NCBI RefSeq assembly: GCF_032144095.1
Contig: NZ_JAVSNJ010000001.1
Span: forward strand, 464,483 to 528,482
Origin: Sphaerochaeta sp032144095
GTDB taxonomy: Bacteria > Spirochaetota > Spirochaetia > Sphaerochaetales > Sphaerochaetaceae
Direction of reading: 5' to 3'
Length of the DNA stretch: 64,000 nt
Shown here: positions 48,196 through 57,186 of the stretch, piece after piece
Layout: each line of letters begins with the position of its first letter
Numbering within the stretch: the first letter of the stretch is position 1
The notes under the pieces: model-generated
What the model saw: the letters and a program-made list of their open reading frames with translations, nothing else
The model's database searches: none
What the model was told of the DNA's origin: nothing
Made by a program: the position numbers and the translations under genes

Positions 48196-48579
48196 ATGAG
48201 CAGTATCCCTGAAGTTTTGAAGTATAGCAAGGACCACGAATGGGTCCGTCTTGATGGCGATAAGGCCTATGTGGGCATTACCGATCATGCGCAGGAGGAA
48301 CTTGGAGAGATCGTGTTTGTGGAGCTTCCCCCTGTTGGCGAGCGGTTCGGCAAGGACGAGGAGATTGCAACCGTCGAGAGTGTCAAAGCTGCATCGGCAA
48401 TCTACAACCCGATCGAAGGGGAGGTGGTTGCAGTCAATGAAGACCTTGACGATTCCCCAGACCTGGTGAATACCGACTGCTATAAGCATCACCTGTATGT
48501 GCTTGGATCCTTTTCCCAAAGTGATTTCGAGTCGCTGCTGGATGCAAATGCATATGGTGCGTTTCTCGAGAGCCTGTAA
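48196..48579 (+). CDS. gcvH: Glycine cleavage system H protein
   Basis: The 127-residue lipoyl carrier that shuttles the aminomethyl group between the P, T and L proteins. The N-terminus 'KYSKDHEWVRLDGDKAYVGITDHAQEELG' is typical (cited by 'DHEWVRL' and 'VGITDHAQEELG'). The lipoylated lysine is Lys64 in 'IATVESVKAASAIYNP', followed by 'GEVVAVNEDLDDSPDLVNTD'. It sits between glyA and gcvPA; the operon has no gcvT. Confidence 0.96.
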   Translation: MSSIPEVLKYSKDHEWVRLDGDKAYVGITDHAQEELGEIVFVELPPVGERFGKDEEIATVESVKAASAIYNPIEGEVVAVNEDLDDSPDLVNTDCYKHHLYVLGSFSQSDFESLLDANAYGAFLESL

Positions 48580-48642
48580 GAAGTTTCAATAAGCCGCCAG
48601 GAATTGGCGGCGTTGTTTTGCCCAGACAGAGAGGAGGCGAGT

Positions 48643-49998
48643 ATGGTCTATCCCTACATTCCTCATACTGATGAAGACCGGCGAAGGATGCTGGAAGCCA
48701 TTGGTGTGAGTTCGATTGAAGAGTTGTATTCCTCGTTGACTGAGGACCTGTTGCTCAGCGATTCGGTGCCCATCAGCCATGGGAGAACTGAGGATGAGGT
48801 GCTGAGGATGATCACCGCTATCGCCCAGCGAAACAGCACTGGCATCCCCTTTTTGGGTTGTGGCTGCTACGACCACCTGGTCCCCTCCACGGTGCAGACC
48901 TTGGCCAGTCTTCCCTCCTTCGTTACCGCATACACCCCCTACCAGGCTGAGATGAGCCAAGGTCTGTTGCAGGTGATCTATGAGTTCCAGAGCATGATCT
49001 GTGAGATCACCGGGATGGATATCTCCAACGCTTCCCTCTACGATGGCGCCAATGCTGCTGCCGAAGCCGCAACCATCATGATAAGCCACAAGCGCAAATC
49101 CTCTGCCGTCCTTGTCTCCTCCACCATCCACCCCTTTACCTTGCAGGTGCTCAATACCTGGGCCCTTGGTACCGGACACGAGATCCGTCTCATCCCTGAG
49201 AGGCAGGGTGTCACCGACCTGAAGAAATTGGATGATCTGCTCCAGGAAGAGGTTGCCGGCCTCATCGTACAGACCCCCAACCGGTACGGCCTGCTGGAAG
49301 ATTTCAGCGGCATCGCCGATACCCTCCATGCCAAGGGCTGTCTTTTGGCCATCAGCAGCGACCTGCTTTCGCTTGCCATGCAGAAAAGCCCAGCCGAATG
49401 GGGAGCCGACATAGCTGTCGGTGATACCCAGGCCCTTGGGTTGCCCCTGGCCTTCGGAGGCCCTTCCTGTGGATATATGGCAGTTTCCACTGCCCTGATG
49501 CGCAAGATTCCCGGCCGCATTGTAGGCGCTACGGTCGACAAGCAGGGGCGAAGGGGCTACACCCTGACCCTGCAGGCCCGTGAGCAGCATATCAAGCGGG
49601 AGAAGGCCAGCAGCAATGTCTGCTCAAACCAGGCCCTTGCTGCCCTGATGACCACCATACACCTCTCATCCCTCGGATGGGGCGGGATGGTGGAGGCTGC
49701 AAAGCAGAGCTATGTGAAGGCTCACTACCTTGCCTACCATCTTGCCCAGCTGCCTGGGATGACCCTGGTATGGGATGTCCCCTTCTGGTGTGAGTTCCCC
49801 CTGGTGTTCTCGGATGCCAAGAAGATGCGCAAGTTCCTCCAGGAGCTTCGCAATGAGGGGATCTTTGCCGGTGTCAGGCTTTCGGGCCTCACCCGACAGG
49901 TAAAGGACGAGTTGGTCCTGTTGGTGGCCGTTACGGAAAAACGTAGCCGCGAGGAGCTTGAGCTCTATCTTGCTGCTGCCAGGAGGGTGATGAAATGA
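48643..49998 (+). CDS. gcvPA: Glycine dehydrogenase (decarboxylating) subunit 1 (GcvPA)
   Basis: The N-terminal half of the split P protein, 451 residues, as in many anaerobes. 'YIPHTDEDRRRMLEAIG' at the start is the classic GcvPA opening, followed by 'FLGCGCYDHLVPSTVQTLAS', 'TPYQAEMSQGLLQVIYEFQS' and 'GMDISNASLYDGANAAAEA'. This subunit lacks the PLP lysine, which is in GcvPB. ATG 48643 has GAGGAGG upstream; the frame from 48604 is an upstream extension. It overlaps gcvPB by four bases (ATGA). Confidence 0.95.
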   Translation: MVYPYIPHTDEDRRRMLEAIGVSSIEELYSSLTEDLLLSDSVPISHGRTEDEVLRMITAIAQRNSTGIPFLGCGCYDHLVPSTVQTLASLPSFVTAYTPYQAEMSQGLLQVIYEFQSMICEITGMDISNASLYDGANAAAEAATIMISHKRKSSAVLVSSTIHPFTLQVLNTWALGTGHEIRLIPERQGVTDLKKLDDLLQEEVAGLIVQTPNRYGLLEDFSGIADTLHAKGCLLAISSDLLSLAMQKSPAEWGADIAVGDTQALGLPLAFGGPSCGYMAVSTALMRKIPGRIVGATVDKQGRRGYTLTLQAREQHIKREKASSNVCSNQALAALMTTIHLSSLGWGGMVEAAKQSYVKAHYLAYHLAQLPGMTLVWDVPFWCEFPLVFSDAKKMRKFLQELRNEGIFAGVRLSGLTRQVKDELVLLVAVTEKRSREELELYLAAARRVMK

Positions 49999-51446
49999 GT
50001 GAACCGCTCTTGATCGACAAGTCGAAGAAAGGACGCAAGGCATACTGTTTCCCGGCCCTGGACCTTCCCAGAGGGTTTGAGCAGGCCCTTCCTGATATCC
50101 CAGCCTCCATGTTGCGCGTCAAGGCCGCAAGGCTTCCTGAGGTGGCTGAACTGGATGTGGTCCGCCACTTTACCAAGCTCTCCACCCAATCCTTCGGAGT
50201 GGACAATGGGTGCTACCCGTTGGGTTCCTGCACCATGAAGTACAACCCCAAGCTTGGGGAACTGATCGCCCAGCTGCCAGCTTTCACCACCATCCATCCG
50301 TTGCAGGACCTCTCCACCGCCCAGGGGAGCCTCTCCATCATGTACAACCTCCTGGAGGACCTCTCCTCCATCACCGGCATGAGCTGGGGTAGCCTCCAGC
50401 CTTGTGCAGGAGCCCACGGCGAGTATACCGGGCTGAAGATGATCCGGGCCTACTTCATGAAGAAGGGTGAGACAAAACGCACCAAGGTGCTCGTTCCCAT
50501 CAGTGCCCATGGTACCAACCCTGCAAGCGCTGCGATGAACGGCTTTGATGTGGTAACCATAGCAAGTGACAGGGAAGGCCTGGTCGACATGGATGACCTA
50601 GCCTCCAAGCTGGACGATTCGGTTGCGGCCCTGATGCTGACCAATCCCAACACCCTGGGCTTGTTTGAGAAGAACATCCTCAAGATCTCCTCGATGGTAC
50701 ACGCCTCTGGTGGGCTTCTCTACTATGATGGGGCGAACCTGAACGCGATCATGGGAATGGCAACGCCAGGGGATATGGGCTTTGATGTGCTGCACCTCAA
50801 TTTGCACAAGACATTCTCCACTCCCCATGGCGGTGGTGGACCCGGCAGTGGTCCTGTCATGGTCAACGATATCCTCAGGCCCTTCCTGCCCAAGCCGGAT
50901 ATCGAACTGACCGACGGTGGATATGCCTACTCCTGGGACAGGCCCGACTCGATAGGGAAGGTAAGCATGTTCTGGGGCAACTTCCTGGTGTTGCTTCGGG
51001 CGTATGTCTATGTCCTGAGGATGGGCAGTGAGGGCATCAGGGCAGCATCATCGCATGCCGTGCTGAATGCCAACTACCTGAAGAGCAGGCTGGAAAAGCA
51101 CTTCGACATCCCCTATGGGACGAAGGTCATGCATGAGTTTGTCATCAGCTGCGAATCCTTGAAGAAAGAGTATGGCATCACGGCCCAGGATATTGCCAAG
51201 GGGCTCATCGATGAGGGGTACCACCCCCCGACGATGTACTTCCCCTCCCTGGTCCCAGAGGCCCTGATGCTCGAACCTACGGAAAGTGAAAGCATCGAGA
51301 CGCTCGACGCCTTTGCCGATACCCTCATCGCCATCCTTGAGAGGGCTAAGGAGGATCCCCTCTACCTGAAGGGGGCCCCTTACACCACTCCAGTTGGGCG
51401 TTTGGATGAGGTGAAGGCCGTCAAGGAGCCTGACCTGCGCTACTGA
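49995..51446 (+). CDS. gcvPB: Glycine dehydrogenase (decarboxylating) subunit 2 (GcvPB)
   Basis: The C-terminal half of the split P protein, 483 residues, carrying the cofactor. The PLP lysine is near residue 272 in 'LNLHKTFSTPHGGGGPGSG'. Other hallmarks are 'FYPLGSCTMKYNP'-type 'GCYPLGSCTMKYNPK', 'LQPCAGAHGEYTGL' and 'SAHGTNPASAAMNGF'. Together with GcvPA it decarboxylates glycine and loads the aminomethyl group onto GcvH. It is the last gene of the glyA-gcvH-gcvPA-gcvPB run; T and L proteins must come from elsewhere. Confidence 0.96.
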   Translation: MSEPLLIDKSKKGRKAYCFPALDLPRGFEQALPDIPASMLRVKAARLPEVAELDVVRHFTKLSTQSFGVDNGCYPLGSCTMKYNPKLGELIAQLPAFTTIHPLQDLSTAQGSLSIMYNLLEDLSSITGMSWGSLQPCAGAHGEYTGLKMIRAYFMKKGETKRTKVLVPISAHGTNPASAAMNGFDVVTIASDREGLVDMDDLASKLDDSVAALMLTNPNTLGLFEKNILKISSMVHASGGLLYYDGANLNAIMGMATPGDMGFDVLHLNLHKTFSTPHGGGGPGSGPVMVNDILRPFLPKPDIELTDGGYAYSWDRPDSIGKVSMFWGNFLVLLRAYVYVLRMGSEGIRAASSHAVLNANYLKSRLEKHFDIPYGTKVMHEFVISCESLKKEYGITAQDIAKGLIDEGYHPPTMYFPSLVPEALMLEPTESESIETLDAFADTLIAILERAKEDPLYLKGAPYTTPVGRLDEVKAVKEPDLRY

Positions 51447-51498
51447 TCGGCTCACATTTTACTTTGCATAGCTTGGAAAACTGAGGTATCCTGTAGGT

Positions 51499-52899
51499 AT
51501 GAAGAGAATACTTATACAAAATGGACTTCTAGTGGACACCGAGTGGACCAGGCATGCAGATATCTTGGTTGAAGGCTCAAAGATAGTGCATATCGCAAAC
51601 AAGATAGAGGCTCATGATGTTCCTGAAGGGACAGAGATTGTGCATGCCGAGGGCATGTGCATTCTTCCTGGCCTCATAGATGCACATACCCATTACCATC
51701 TGGTAAGCCGGGGGACCGTGACTGCTGATTCGTTTGCAGAGGGAAGCAAGTGTGCCGCCTACGGAGGAGTGACCTGCGTGGTGGATTTTGCTGACGACGA
51801 CAAGAAGGGCAATCTCCTGGGCTGTACCGAGGCTCGCATCTCCGCCATGCAAGAGGGTATGGCGATAGATTTCTCCCTCCACCAGGGAGTCTACTCCTAT
51901 CGCGAGGGCATCGGAGGCGAATTGGAAAAGCTCAAGAAGGGTGGGGTCAGGGTCATCAAGATCTTTACCACCTACCGCAATGTTGGCTATCTGGTCGAGA
52001 AGCGCGATGAGCTCAAGGAAATCTTCGCCCAGTGCAAGCGCCTGGATATGCTGGTAAGTGTCCATTGTGAAGATGATGGCCTGATCGAGAAGATCAACAA
52101 GGAGTATACGGGACCCTATACCCCCTCTGCCCACGCCGACCTTCGCCCAAGCGAGGCCGAGGCTGAGGGCATCCGTTTTGTGGGGGAGATCGCAGGGGAG
52201 CTGAAGATGCCCCTCTATGTAGTCCACCTCTCAAGCAAGGCGGGTCTTGAACAGGTACGGGAGCTTAGGGGAAAGGGTGTCCGTATCATTGTGGAGACGA
52301 CACCCCACTACCTCTTTCTCAATCGTTCCAAACTTGAGGGAGTCCAGGGTAGCCTCTATGTCATGACCCCTCCGCTTCGCACTACCGAGGACAATGAGGC
52401 GCTGCAGGAAGCCCTGCTCAATGGCGAGATCCAGGTGGTGGCGACCGACCATTGCTCATTTACCAAGGAGCAGAAGCTTGCTAGCTCCGACTGCCGGACC
52501 ATCTATCCTGGCATACCCGGATCTGAGGAGATGTTGCCTCTCCTCAATACCTTTGCCATGAACAGCGGAAGGATCGGTCTTCAGCAGGTGGTGAACCTGC
52601 TCAGCACCGGACCTGCCAAAGCATTTGGCCTCTATCCGAAGAAAGGGGCCCTGCGAGTCGGCTCTGATGCAGATCTTGTCATTTTTGACTCTGATGAGGC
52701 ATGGACCCTCTCTTCCGAGACCACCCATTCGGCAAGTGGCTACACCCCCTATGAAGGCTTTGCTGTGGTTGGCAAGGCTGTCATGACCTACCTGCGGGGC
52801 AGGCTCATCATGGGCGATGGTATCTATCTGGGTATTGAGGGCAATGGAGAGTTTGTCAAGCAAGGCTCTCCCGGTAGGGGCAAGACTGTCATGCATTGA
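51499..52899 (+). CDS. Dihydropyrimidinase / D-hydantoinase-like amidohydrolase
   Basis: A 466-residue cyclic amidohydrolase. Full metal set: His63 and His65 ('DAHTHYH'), Lys154 to be carboxylated ('VRVIKIFTT'), His189 ('VSVHCEDD'), His243 ('YVVHLSSK') and Asp317 ('VATDHCSF'). 'SLYVMTPPLRTTEDNEAL' is the stretch typical of dihydropyrimidinases, which open 5,6-dihydrouracil or hydantoins. Dihydroorotase and allantoinase share the fold and cannot be fully excluded, since no pyrimidine-degradation partners lie nearby. It has its own start region after gcvPB and a hairpin downstream. Confidence 0.85.
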   Translation: MKRILIQNGLLVDTEWTRHADILVEGSKIVHIANKIEAHDVPEGTEIVHAEGMCILPGLIDAHTHYHLVSRGTVTADSFAEGSKCAAYGGVTCVVDFADDDKKGNLLGCTEARISAMQEGMAIDFSLHQGVYSYREGIGGELEKLKKGGVRVIKIFTTYRNVGYLVEKRDELKEIFAQCKRLDMLVSVHCEDDGLIEKINKEYTGPYTPSAHADLRPSEAEAEGIRFVGEIAGELKMPLYVVHLSSKAGLEQVRELRGKGVRIIVETTPHYLFLNRSKLEGVQGSLYVMTPPLRTTEDNEALQEALLNGEIQVVATDHCSFTKEQKLASSDCRTIYPGIPGSEEMLPLLNTFAMNSGRIGLQQVVNLLSTGPAKAFGLYPKKGALRVGSDADLVIFDSDEAWTLSSETTHSASGYTPYEGFAVVGKAVMTYLRGRLIMGDGIYLGIEGNGEFVKQGSPGRGKTVMH

Positions 52900-52944
52900 C
52901 CCCTCCTTGGACAGTGGCTTATGATGTATTGGAAAGGATCACGG

Positions 52945-52966
52945 ACGGCAACAGGAATGTTGCCGT
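52945..52966 (+). terminator. Hairpin after the dihydropyrimidinase-like gene
   Basis: A 9-bp perfect stem (ACGGCAACA / TGTTGCCGT) with loop GGAA. There is no T-run directly after it, so a termination role is likely but not proven. Confidence 0.55.
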
Positions 52967-53099
52967 TCTGTGCCTAATTGGCTTCTTGTTTGTTTTTTCT
53001 TAGAAATGGTTGGACAATTTGCCTATTGTGACTTCTCTCTGACTATATTTCTTGCCAGAGAGAGATTTTTTCTGTACAGTTGACCGGTAAGGAGTTTGC

Positions 53100-54275
53100 A
53101 TGATTAATGGAATTCTCTTTGACATGGATGGTGTGCTCATTGATTCTGAACCCATCATTTTGCATGCTGCTATCTCATATTTTGCCTCATTGGGCCTTTC
53201 TGTGAGGAAAGAGGACTTTACCCCGTTCATCGGGGCTGGAGACCGGGCCTTTCTCTGCGGAGTTGCTGAGAAGTATGGCCTGGCCATTGACTTTGAGCAG
53301 GCCAGGGATGAGCTCTTTTCCCTGTACGAGGAGTATGCCATGGAAGTGGGGCCCCTGCATGGGGTTCACCGCTTCATTGCCAATGCCAAAAAGGCCGGGC
53401 TCAAGATTGCAGTTGCTACCAGCGGGGCCCCCAGGAAGGTTGAGATCAACCTCAAGAGCATAGGCCTCAGCCCATCCGACTTTGACCTTGTCGTGACCGG
53501 TAGCATGATCAAGCGCAACAAGCCCGCACCGGACATCTATCAGCTGGCAGCCCTGTCGATGGGCCTTCCTACCCAGGAGTGTCTGGTCATGGAGGATGCC
53601 ATCAATGGTATCCATGCAGGGAAGAAGGCCGGTTGTACGGTTTGTGCCCTCACGACGACCTTCATACCCACAGAGCTTTTTGAGGCTGGTGCCGACCTTG
53701 CCGTAACCTCGTTGGACAGTTTTGAGGATTTCTCCTCTGTCGGGATGTTCAACCAACAGCTCGAGAGCATGATAGGCGAGGATGATGGCAAGATTACCTA
53801 CGGGGCCGGGCGGATCCTGCCGGCATCGGGGGTCATGCAGACCAGGGAGCAACTGCTTAGGCTGGCTATCGGCGAAGCATATGCCAAACGGAAGAATGCC
53901 TATGCCCCCTATTCCCAGTTCAAGGTAGGGGCCGCTCTGCTCAGCGCTGCAACCAGTCGGGTCTACAGCGGATGCAATGTCGAGAATTCCAGCTATGGGG
54001 CAACCATCTGTGCAGAGCGCAATGCCGTGCTCAATGCTGTTGCCACAGAAGGGAGCCTGGGCATTGAGCTTCTGGTGGTTGTCAGCAAGGACTCGCCACC
54101 GGCACCCCCTTGCGCAGAGTGCCTGCAGGTACTTGCAGAATTCAGCCGTCCTGAGACGGAGATACATCTTCTCGACACAGTTGCTGCCGAACAAGAGGGC
54201 AAAGGGACTCATCTGGTCTATACCTTTGGAGAACTGCTTCCCTATCCATTTATCTTTCCTTCGATGAGGCTCTGA
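53100..54275 (+). CDS. Fusion of a HAD-family phosphatase and cytidine deaminase
   Basis: A 391-residue two-domain enzyme. Residues 1-215 are a HAD phosphatase/phosphomutase-like domain with nucleophile and acid Asp8 and Asp10 ('ILFDMDGVLIDSEP'), 'VATSGAPRKVEINL', 'IKRNKPAPDIYQLAA' and 'CLVMEDAINGIHAGKKAGC'. Residues 250-391 are a cytidine deaminase with 'YSQFKVGAALL', 'GCNVENSSYGATICAERNA' (zinc ligand Cys304, catalytic Glu306) and 'PPCAECLQVLAEF' (Cys338, Cys341). Both active sites look complete. CMP/UMP dephosphorylation followed by deamination to uridine would be a sensible pairing, but the HAD substrate is inferred. AAGGAG precedes the ATG. It overlaps the next gene by one base. Confidence 0.9.
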   Translation: MINGILFDMDGVLIDSEPIILHAAISYFASLGLSVRKEDFTPFIGAGDRAFLCGVAEKYGLAIDFEQARDELFSLYEEYAMEVGPLHGVHRFIANAKKAGLKIAVATSGAPRKVEINLKSIGLSPSDFDLVVTGSMIKRNKPAPDIYQLAALSMGLPTQECLVMEDAINGIHAGKKAGCTVCALTTTFIPTELFEAGADLAVTSLDSFEDFSSVGMFNQQLESMIGEDDGKITYGAGRILPASGVMQTREQLLRLAIGEAYAKRKNAYAPYSQFKVGAALLSAATSRVYSGCNVENSSYGATICAERNAVLNAVATEGSLGIELLVVVSKDSPPAPPCAECLQVLAEFSRPETEIHLLDTVAAEQEGKGTHLVYTFGELLPYPFIFPSMRL

Positions 54276-55549
54276 TGAAACGATTGGTACTGCTCGCTGT
54301 TGTGGGCATGGTTCTGCTCTTTTCCAGTGGGTGCAACTCGACAAAATACCTGGTGAAGGGACCCTCTGTGGATACCTCCATTCCTTTTGCTGAGAAAATG
54401 GAGCACTTCGACATACCAAAGGTTGAGGTAACCTATCCTACCATCTATTTTGATGGGCATCTGTGGCGTGACAGGGTGGCTGAACTGGTCGCTTCCGCCA
54501 AGGACTATGTCATTATCTCCTCGTTTCTCGCTTCAAGTTCCGAGGACCTGGAGTACCTCTACAATCTCATAGCCGAAAAGGCAAAGTCGGGTGTCCGCAT
54601 CTACTTCGTTGTGGATGGGACTGGCGCCTTTGACATGACCGAGACGCGCTTCCACCTCATCCCCCTGAAATTCCTCAGGGACAGTGGTGTCCACCTTCTC
54701 GAGTACAACCCTCTCTCGGTTTCCAGGATGGTTGGGGTGACGAAGCTGATGTTCCGGGACCACCGAAAATTCCTTATCGTTGACGGGAAGAACCTGGCTT
54801 TGGGAGGGATGAACCTCAACTACATCTCCATCGGTGCGGATGGAGACGACCTTCAGCGTGATACCATGTACGAGTTCTCCTCCCCCCAGTTGTGCACGGT
54901 CATGTTGGATGGCTTTGTCTCCTGGTGGAATGAGCAGACCTGGGATACCGTCAAGCGGGAGGACTTCTCCGTCGACTATGATTTCGGCAAGGGTGAGGAG
55001 CACTACACCGCCTGGTTTGTTGACCAGTACCCGCTTTCCAACAAGCTGGCGGGCTTCTATGGATCCCTGCTTACTGAAGCGAAAAGTAGTGTGAAGACCC
55101 TCCCTTTCCTTCCCTTCTTCGACCAGAACCTGCTCTCTGTCTTCCGGCAGACAGGCAAACGAGGGGTGGATGTGCAGATGATGATTCCCTTTGATTCACG
55201 GGTGTCCAACCGAAAAGGCATCGAATACATGACAAAGGACCTCCTGTCCATGCAGATAGACCTGCGGATGGAACAGGAAAGCAAGACGTCTCAGCAGCTT
55301 CTGCACGAGAAACTGATGATCATTGATAGCCGGTATGTGGTGATCGGGTCGACAAACCTGAACTACCGCTCCTTTACCCTTGCCTTCGAGATGTCACTGG
55401 TCATCGACTGTCCAAGCTTCGCCATGGAGATGGAAAAGCATTTTGACAAGATCTTTGGTGATTCGCTACCCGTAACTGTGGAGCAAGCCGACAAGTGGAG
55501 GTCGTTTGAAAGCTGGCCCCGCTATGCATTTGGGATCATAGGAGGTTGA
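54275..55549 (+). CDS. Phospholipase D / cardiolipin synthase-like lipoprotein
   Basis: A 424-residue exported protein with lipobox 'LLFSSGC' (Cys20), so anchored in a membrane facing the periplasm or surface. Two complete HKD motifs mark the PLD superfamily: His163 and Lys165 in 'DHRKFLIVDG', and His344 and Lys346 in 'LHEKLMIIDS', each followed by a Gly/Asn segment ('LGGMNLNY' and 'IGSTNLNYR'). It lacks the N-terminal membrane helices of typical Cls enzymes. Phospholipid transfer or hydrolysis is expected. It begins inside the stop of the fusion gene and is followed after one base by a small envelope protein, so the run is one operon. Confidence 0.85.
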   Translation: MKRLVLLAVVGMVLLFSSGCNSTKYLVKGPSVDTSIPFAEKMEHFDIPKVEVTYPTIYFDGHLWRDRVAELVASAKDYVIISSFLASSSEDLEYLYNLIAEKAKSGVRIYFVVDGTGAFDMTETRFHLIPLKFLRDSGVHLLEYNPLSVSRMVGVTKLMFRDHRKFLIVDGKNLALGGMNLNYISIGADGDDLQRDTMYEFSSPQLCTVMLDGFVSWWNEQTWDTVKREDFSVDYDFGKGEEHYTAWFVDQYPLSNKLAGFYGSLLTEAKSSVKTLPFLPFFDQNLLSVFRQTGKRGVDVQMMIPFDSRVSNRKGIEYMTKDLLSMQIDLRMEQESKTSQQLLHEKLMIIDSRYVVIGSTNLNYRSFTLAFEMSLVIDCPSFAMEMEKHFDKIFGDSLPVTVEQADKWRSFESWPRYAFGIIGG

Positions 55550-55550
55550 G

Positions 55551-56075
55551 ATGAAACGGATAGTCCTTATGGTTGTTGCGTTCTCTCTCCTGGCATCCCC
55601 CCTAGTAGGGCGTAGCCTCGGCTATGGGGTGGGGTTCTATGGCCAGAGCATCATTGAGGAGGAAGCAGCCTCCTCAAGTGGAGTCGAGCTCTCCTTTGTC
55701 TACCAGCCATGGCTTTTGCCGGTTGGCAATCCTTCCCTGATAGCCAAGGCTGTCATGGGAACCGACATGACTGGAAAATTGGTTTTCCCCTATGTTGAAT
55801 TTGGCCTTTCTGTAGACCTTTTCAGGACCATTCACCACCCCTTCAACCTGTTTGCCAACAATGTGGTGGCGTACGACCCTGCCGTCTCGGTTAGCTACCA
55901 TCGTGATGCGGAGGCCCCTTCCCAGCTCCTTAGCATAAGCGTGAGCCCCTTCAAGCTCAGCCAAAAGGATTTTTGGTATGAGTTTTTCGTCCCCTCGGTC
56001 TCCATTGACATCCAGACCGGGAAAGTAGCCAGTTGGGGCATTGCCCTGATCCGTTACACCTATATCTTCAAGTAG
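55551..56075 (+). CDS. Exported hypothetical protein, envelope cluster 1
   Basis: A 174-residue protein with a signal peptide ('VLMVVAFSLLASPLVGRS', cleavage near 20). The mature part has alternating beta-strand-like segments ('GYGVGFYGQSI', 'GVELSFVYQPW', 'FPYVEFGLSVDLFR') and ends 'ALIRYTYIFK'. I recognise no family. It begins one base after the PLD lipoprotein stop, with AGGAGG inside the end of that gene as ribosome site, and the next gene begins six bases after it. A small outer-membrane or periplasmic partner of the PLD protein is possible. Confidence 0.72.
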   Translation: MKRIVLMVVAFSLLASPLVGRSLGYGVGFYGQSIIEEEAASSSGVELSFVYQPWLLPVGNPSLIAKAVMGTDMTGKLVFPYVEFGLSVDLFRTIHHPFNLFANNVVAYDPAVSVSYHRDAEAPSQLLSISVSPFKLSQKDFWYEFFVPSVSIDIQTGKVASWGIALIRYTYIFK

Positions 56076-56081
56076 GCCTGC

Positions 56082-56630
56082 ATGAGAAAATTGATCTGTT
56101 GTCTGTTGCTTGTGGTATCTGTTTTTTCCCCACTCTCTGCGGGGACCTTTGACCTGGGACTAACCTTGGGTACGAACTCCCATTTTGGAGAAAAGGGGAG
56201 TGACGTGAGCAAGATGAAGCTTGCTTGGGGCGTGACCCTTGGCCTTACCGACCTTTGGGAACTTGAGTTGCAGGCAAACAGCTCCCTCATCCCCCGGTTC
56301 TTCGGTGATACCTCCTTCGTGATCCTCGCCCAGAAAGCCATGCTAGGGCAACGTTCGACAGGGGGCAAGGTCGCAGGCTTGGGGATAAACTCGCTGCTCG
56401 GGGCAGGTATCATGGTTTCCAATGAGTGTTTTGACGGGGAATTCTTGCTTCCAACCCACCTCCTGTTGAGTGTGACACCCATGTCAGTGGGCAACCCGAT
56501 ATCGTGCAAGCGTGAACGGGCTCTTGCCGTTACGCTTGCCTACAATGTGTTCACTTCACAGGTGAGTGTGCTCTTCGACCTCATAAAATACGATTTCTAT
56601 CTGGTTGGGACATACAAGGACTATCTTTAG
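56082..56630 (+). CDS. Exported hypothetical protein, envelope cluster 2
   Basis: A 182-residue protein with signal peptide 'LICCLLLVVSVFSPLSAGT' and mature beta-rich sequence ('FDLGLTLGTNSHFGEKG', 'LAWGVTLGLTDLWELEL', 'LAVTLAYNVFTSQVSVLFD'). The opening 'LGLTLGTNS' resembles the first strand of the small outer-membrane proteins at 22380 and 23115, so it may belong to the same broad group. It is last in the HAD-CDA/PLD/envelope run, and its final four bases overlap the end of rpiB on the other strand. Confidence 0.72.
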   Translation: MRKLICCLLLVVSVFSPLSAGTFDLGLTLGTNSHFGEKGSDVSKMKLAWGVTLGLTDLWELELQANSSLIPRFFGDTSFVILAQKAMLGQRSTGGKVAGLGINSLLGAGIMVSNECFDGEFLLPTHLLLSVTPMSVGNPISCKRERALAVTLAYNVFTSQVSVLFDLIKYDFYLVGTYKDYL

Positions 56631-57073
56631 CAGCTCTGCTCCAAGGCCATGATCTTGTCAACGCGCCGTTGGTGTCGGTCACCTTCGAAGGTTGCACTGG
56701 TAAAGGCATCGAGGATAGCACAGGGATCTTCACTGTAGTCGATCCTTCCTCCAAAGGCTATGAAGTTCACGTTGTTGTGCCTTCGTGCCATGGAGGCTGC
56801 ATAGGAGTTCTGTGGGAGTGCACAACGGATCCCGTCAATCTTGTTTGCACTGATGGAGATGCCTATCCCTGTTCCGCAGAGCAGGATCCCGAACTCATAT
56901 CCGCCTTTCTTGAACTCGTCACAGGCGAGTTTTGCCATATCTGGGTAATCGACCGAGTCGTTGCTGGTGACTCCAAGATGGTTGACCGTATATCCGTCCT
57001 TCGTGAGATGTTGCACAAACGACAGGGCCAATTCCACGGCTCCATGGTCATTTGCGATCACTACATTAGCCAT
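56627..57073 (-). CDS. rpiB: RpiB/LacA/LacB-family sugar-phosphate isomerase
   Basis: A 148-residue isomerase, most likely ribose-5-phosphate isomerase B, which links ribulose-5-P and ribose-5-P in the pentose phosphate pathway. 'VVIANDHGAVELAL' opens the fold and 'GILLCGTGIGISISANKIDGIR' (cited up to 'SANK') carries the catalytic base Cys. 'RRHNNVNFIAFGGR' binds the phosphate. The ATG at 57073 has AGGAGG seven bases upstream; the longer frame to 57112 has no support. Allose- or galactose-6-P isomerase activity is the alternative in this family. Confidence 0.92.
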   Translation of the reverse strand: MANVVIANDHGAVELALSFVQHLTKDGYTVNHLGVTSNDSVDYPDMAKLACDEFKKGGYEFGILLCGTGIGISISANKIDGIRCALPQNSYAASMARRHNNVNFIAFGGRIDYSEDPCAILDAFTSATFEGDRHQRRVDKIMALEQSC

Positions 57074-57186
57074 AGGTTCCTCCTGGGCTTCGATGGTAGC
57101 GCATTTGATCATCTCTGCCTAGTTGCAATCTTGGTTGCCCAACAGGTCCAACTGCTGTAGAATGGCTTACACAAAGGAAGAAAACA

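Noticed and set aside
48580..48642. Glycine riboswitch before gcvPA
   Set aside because: Only 63 bases are available and no aptamer core is visible.
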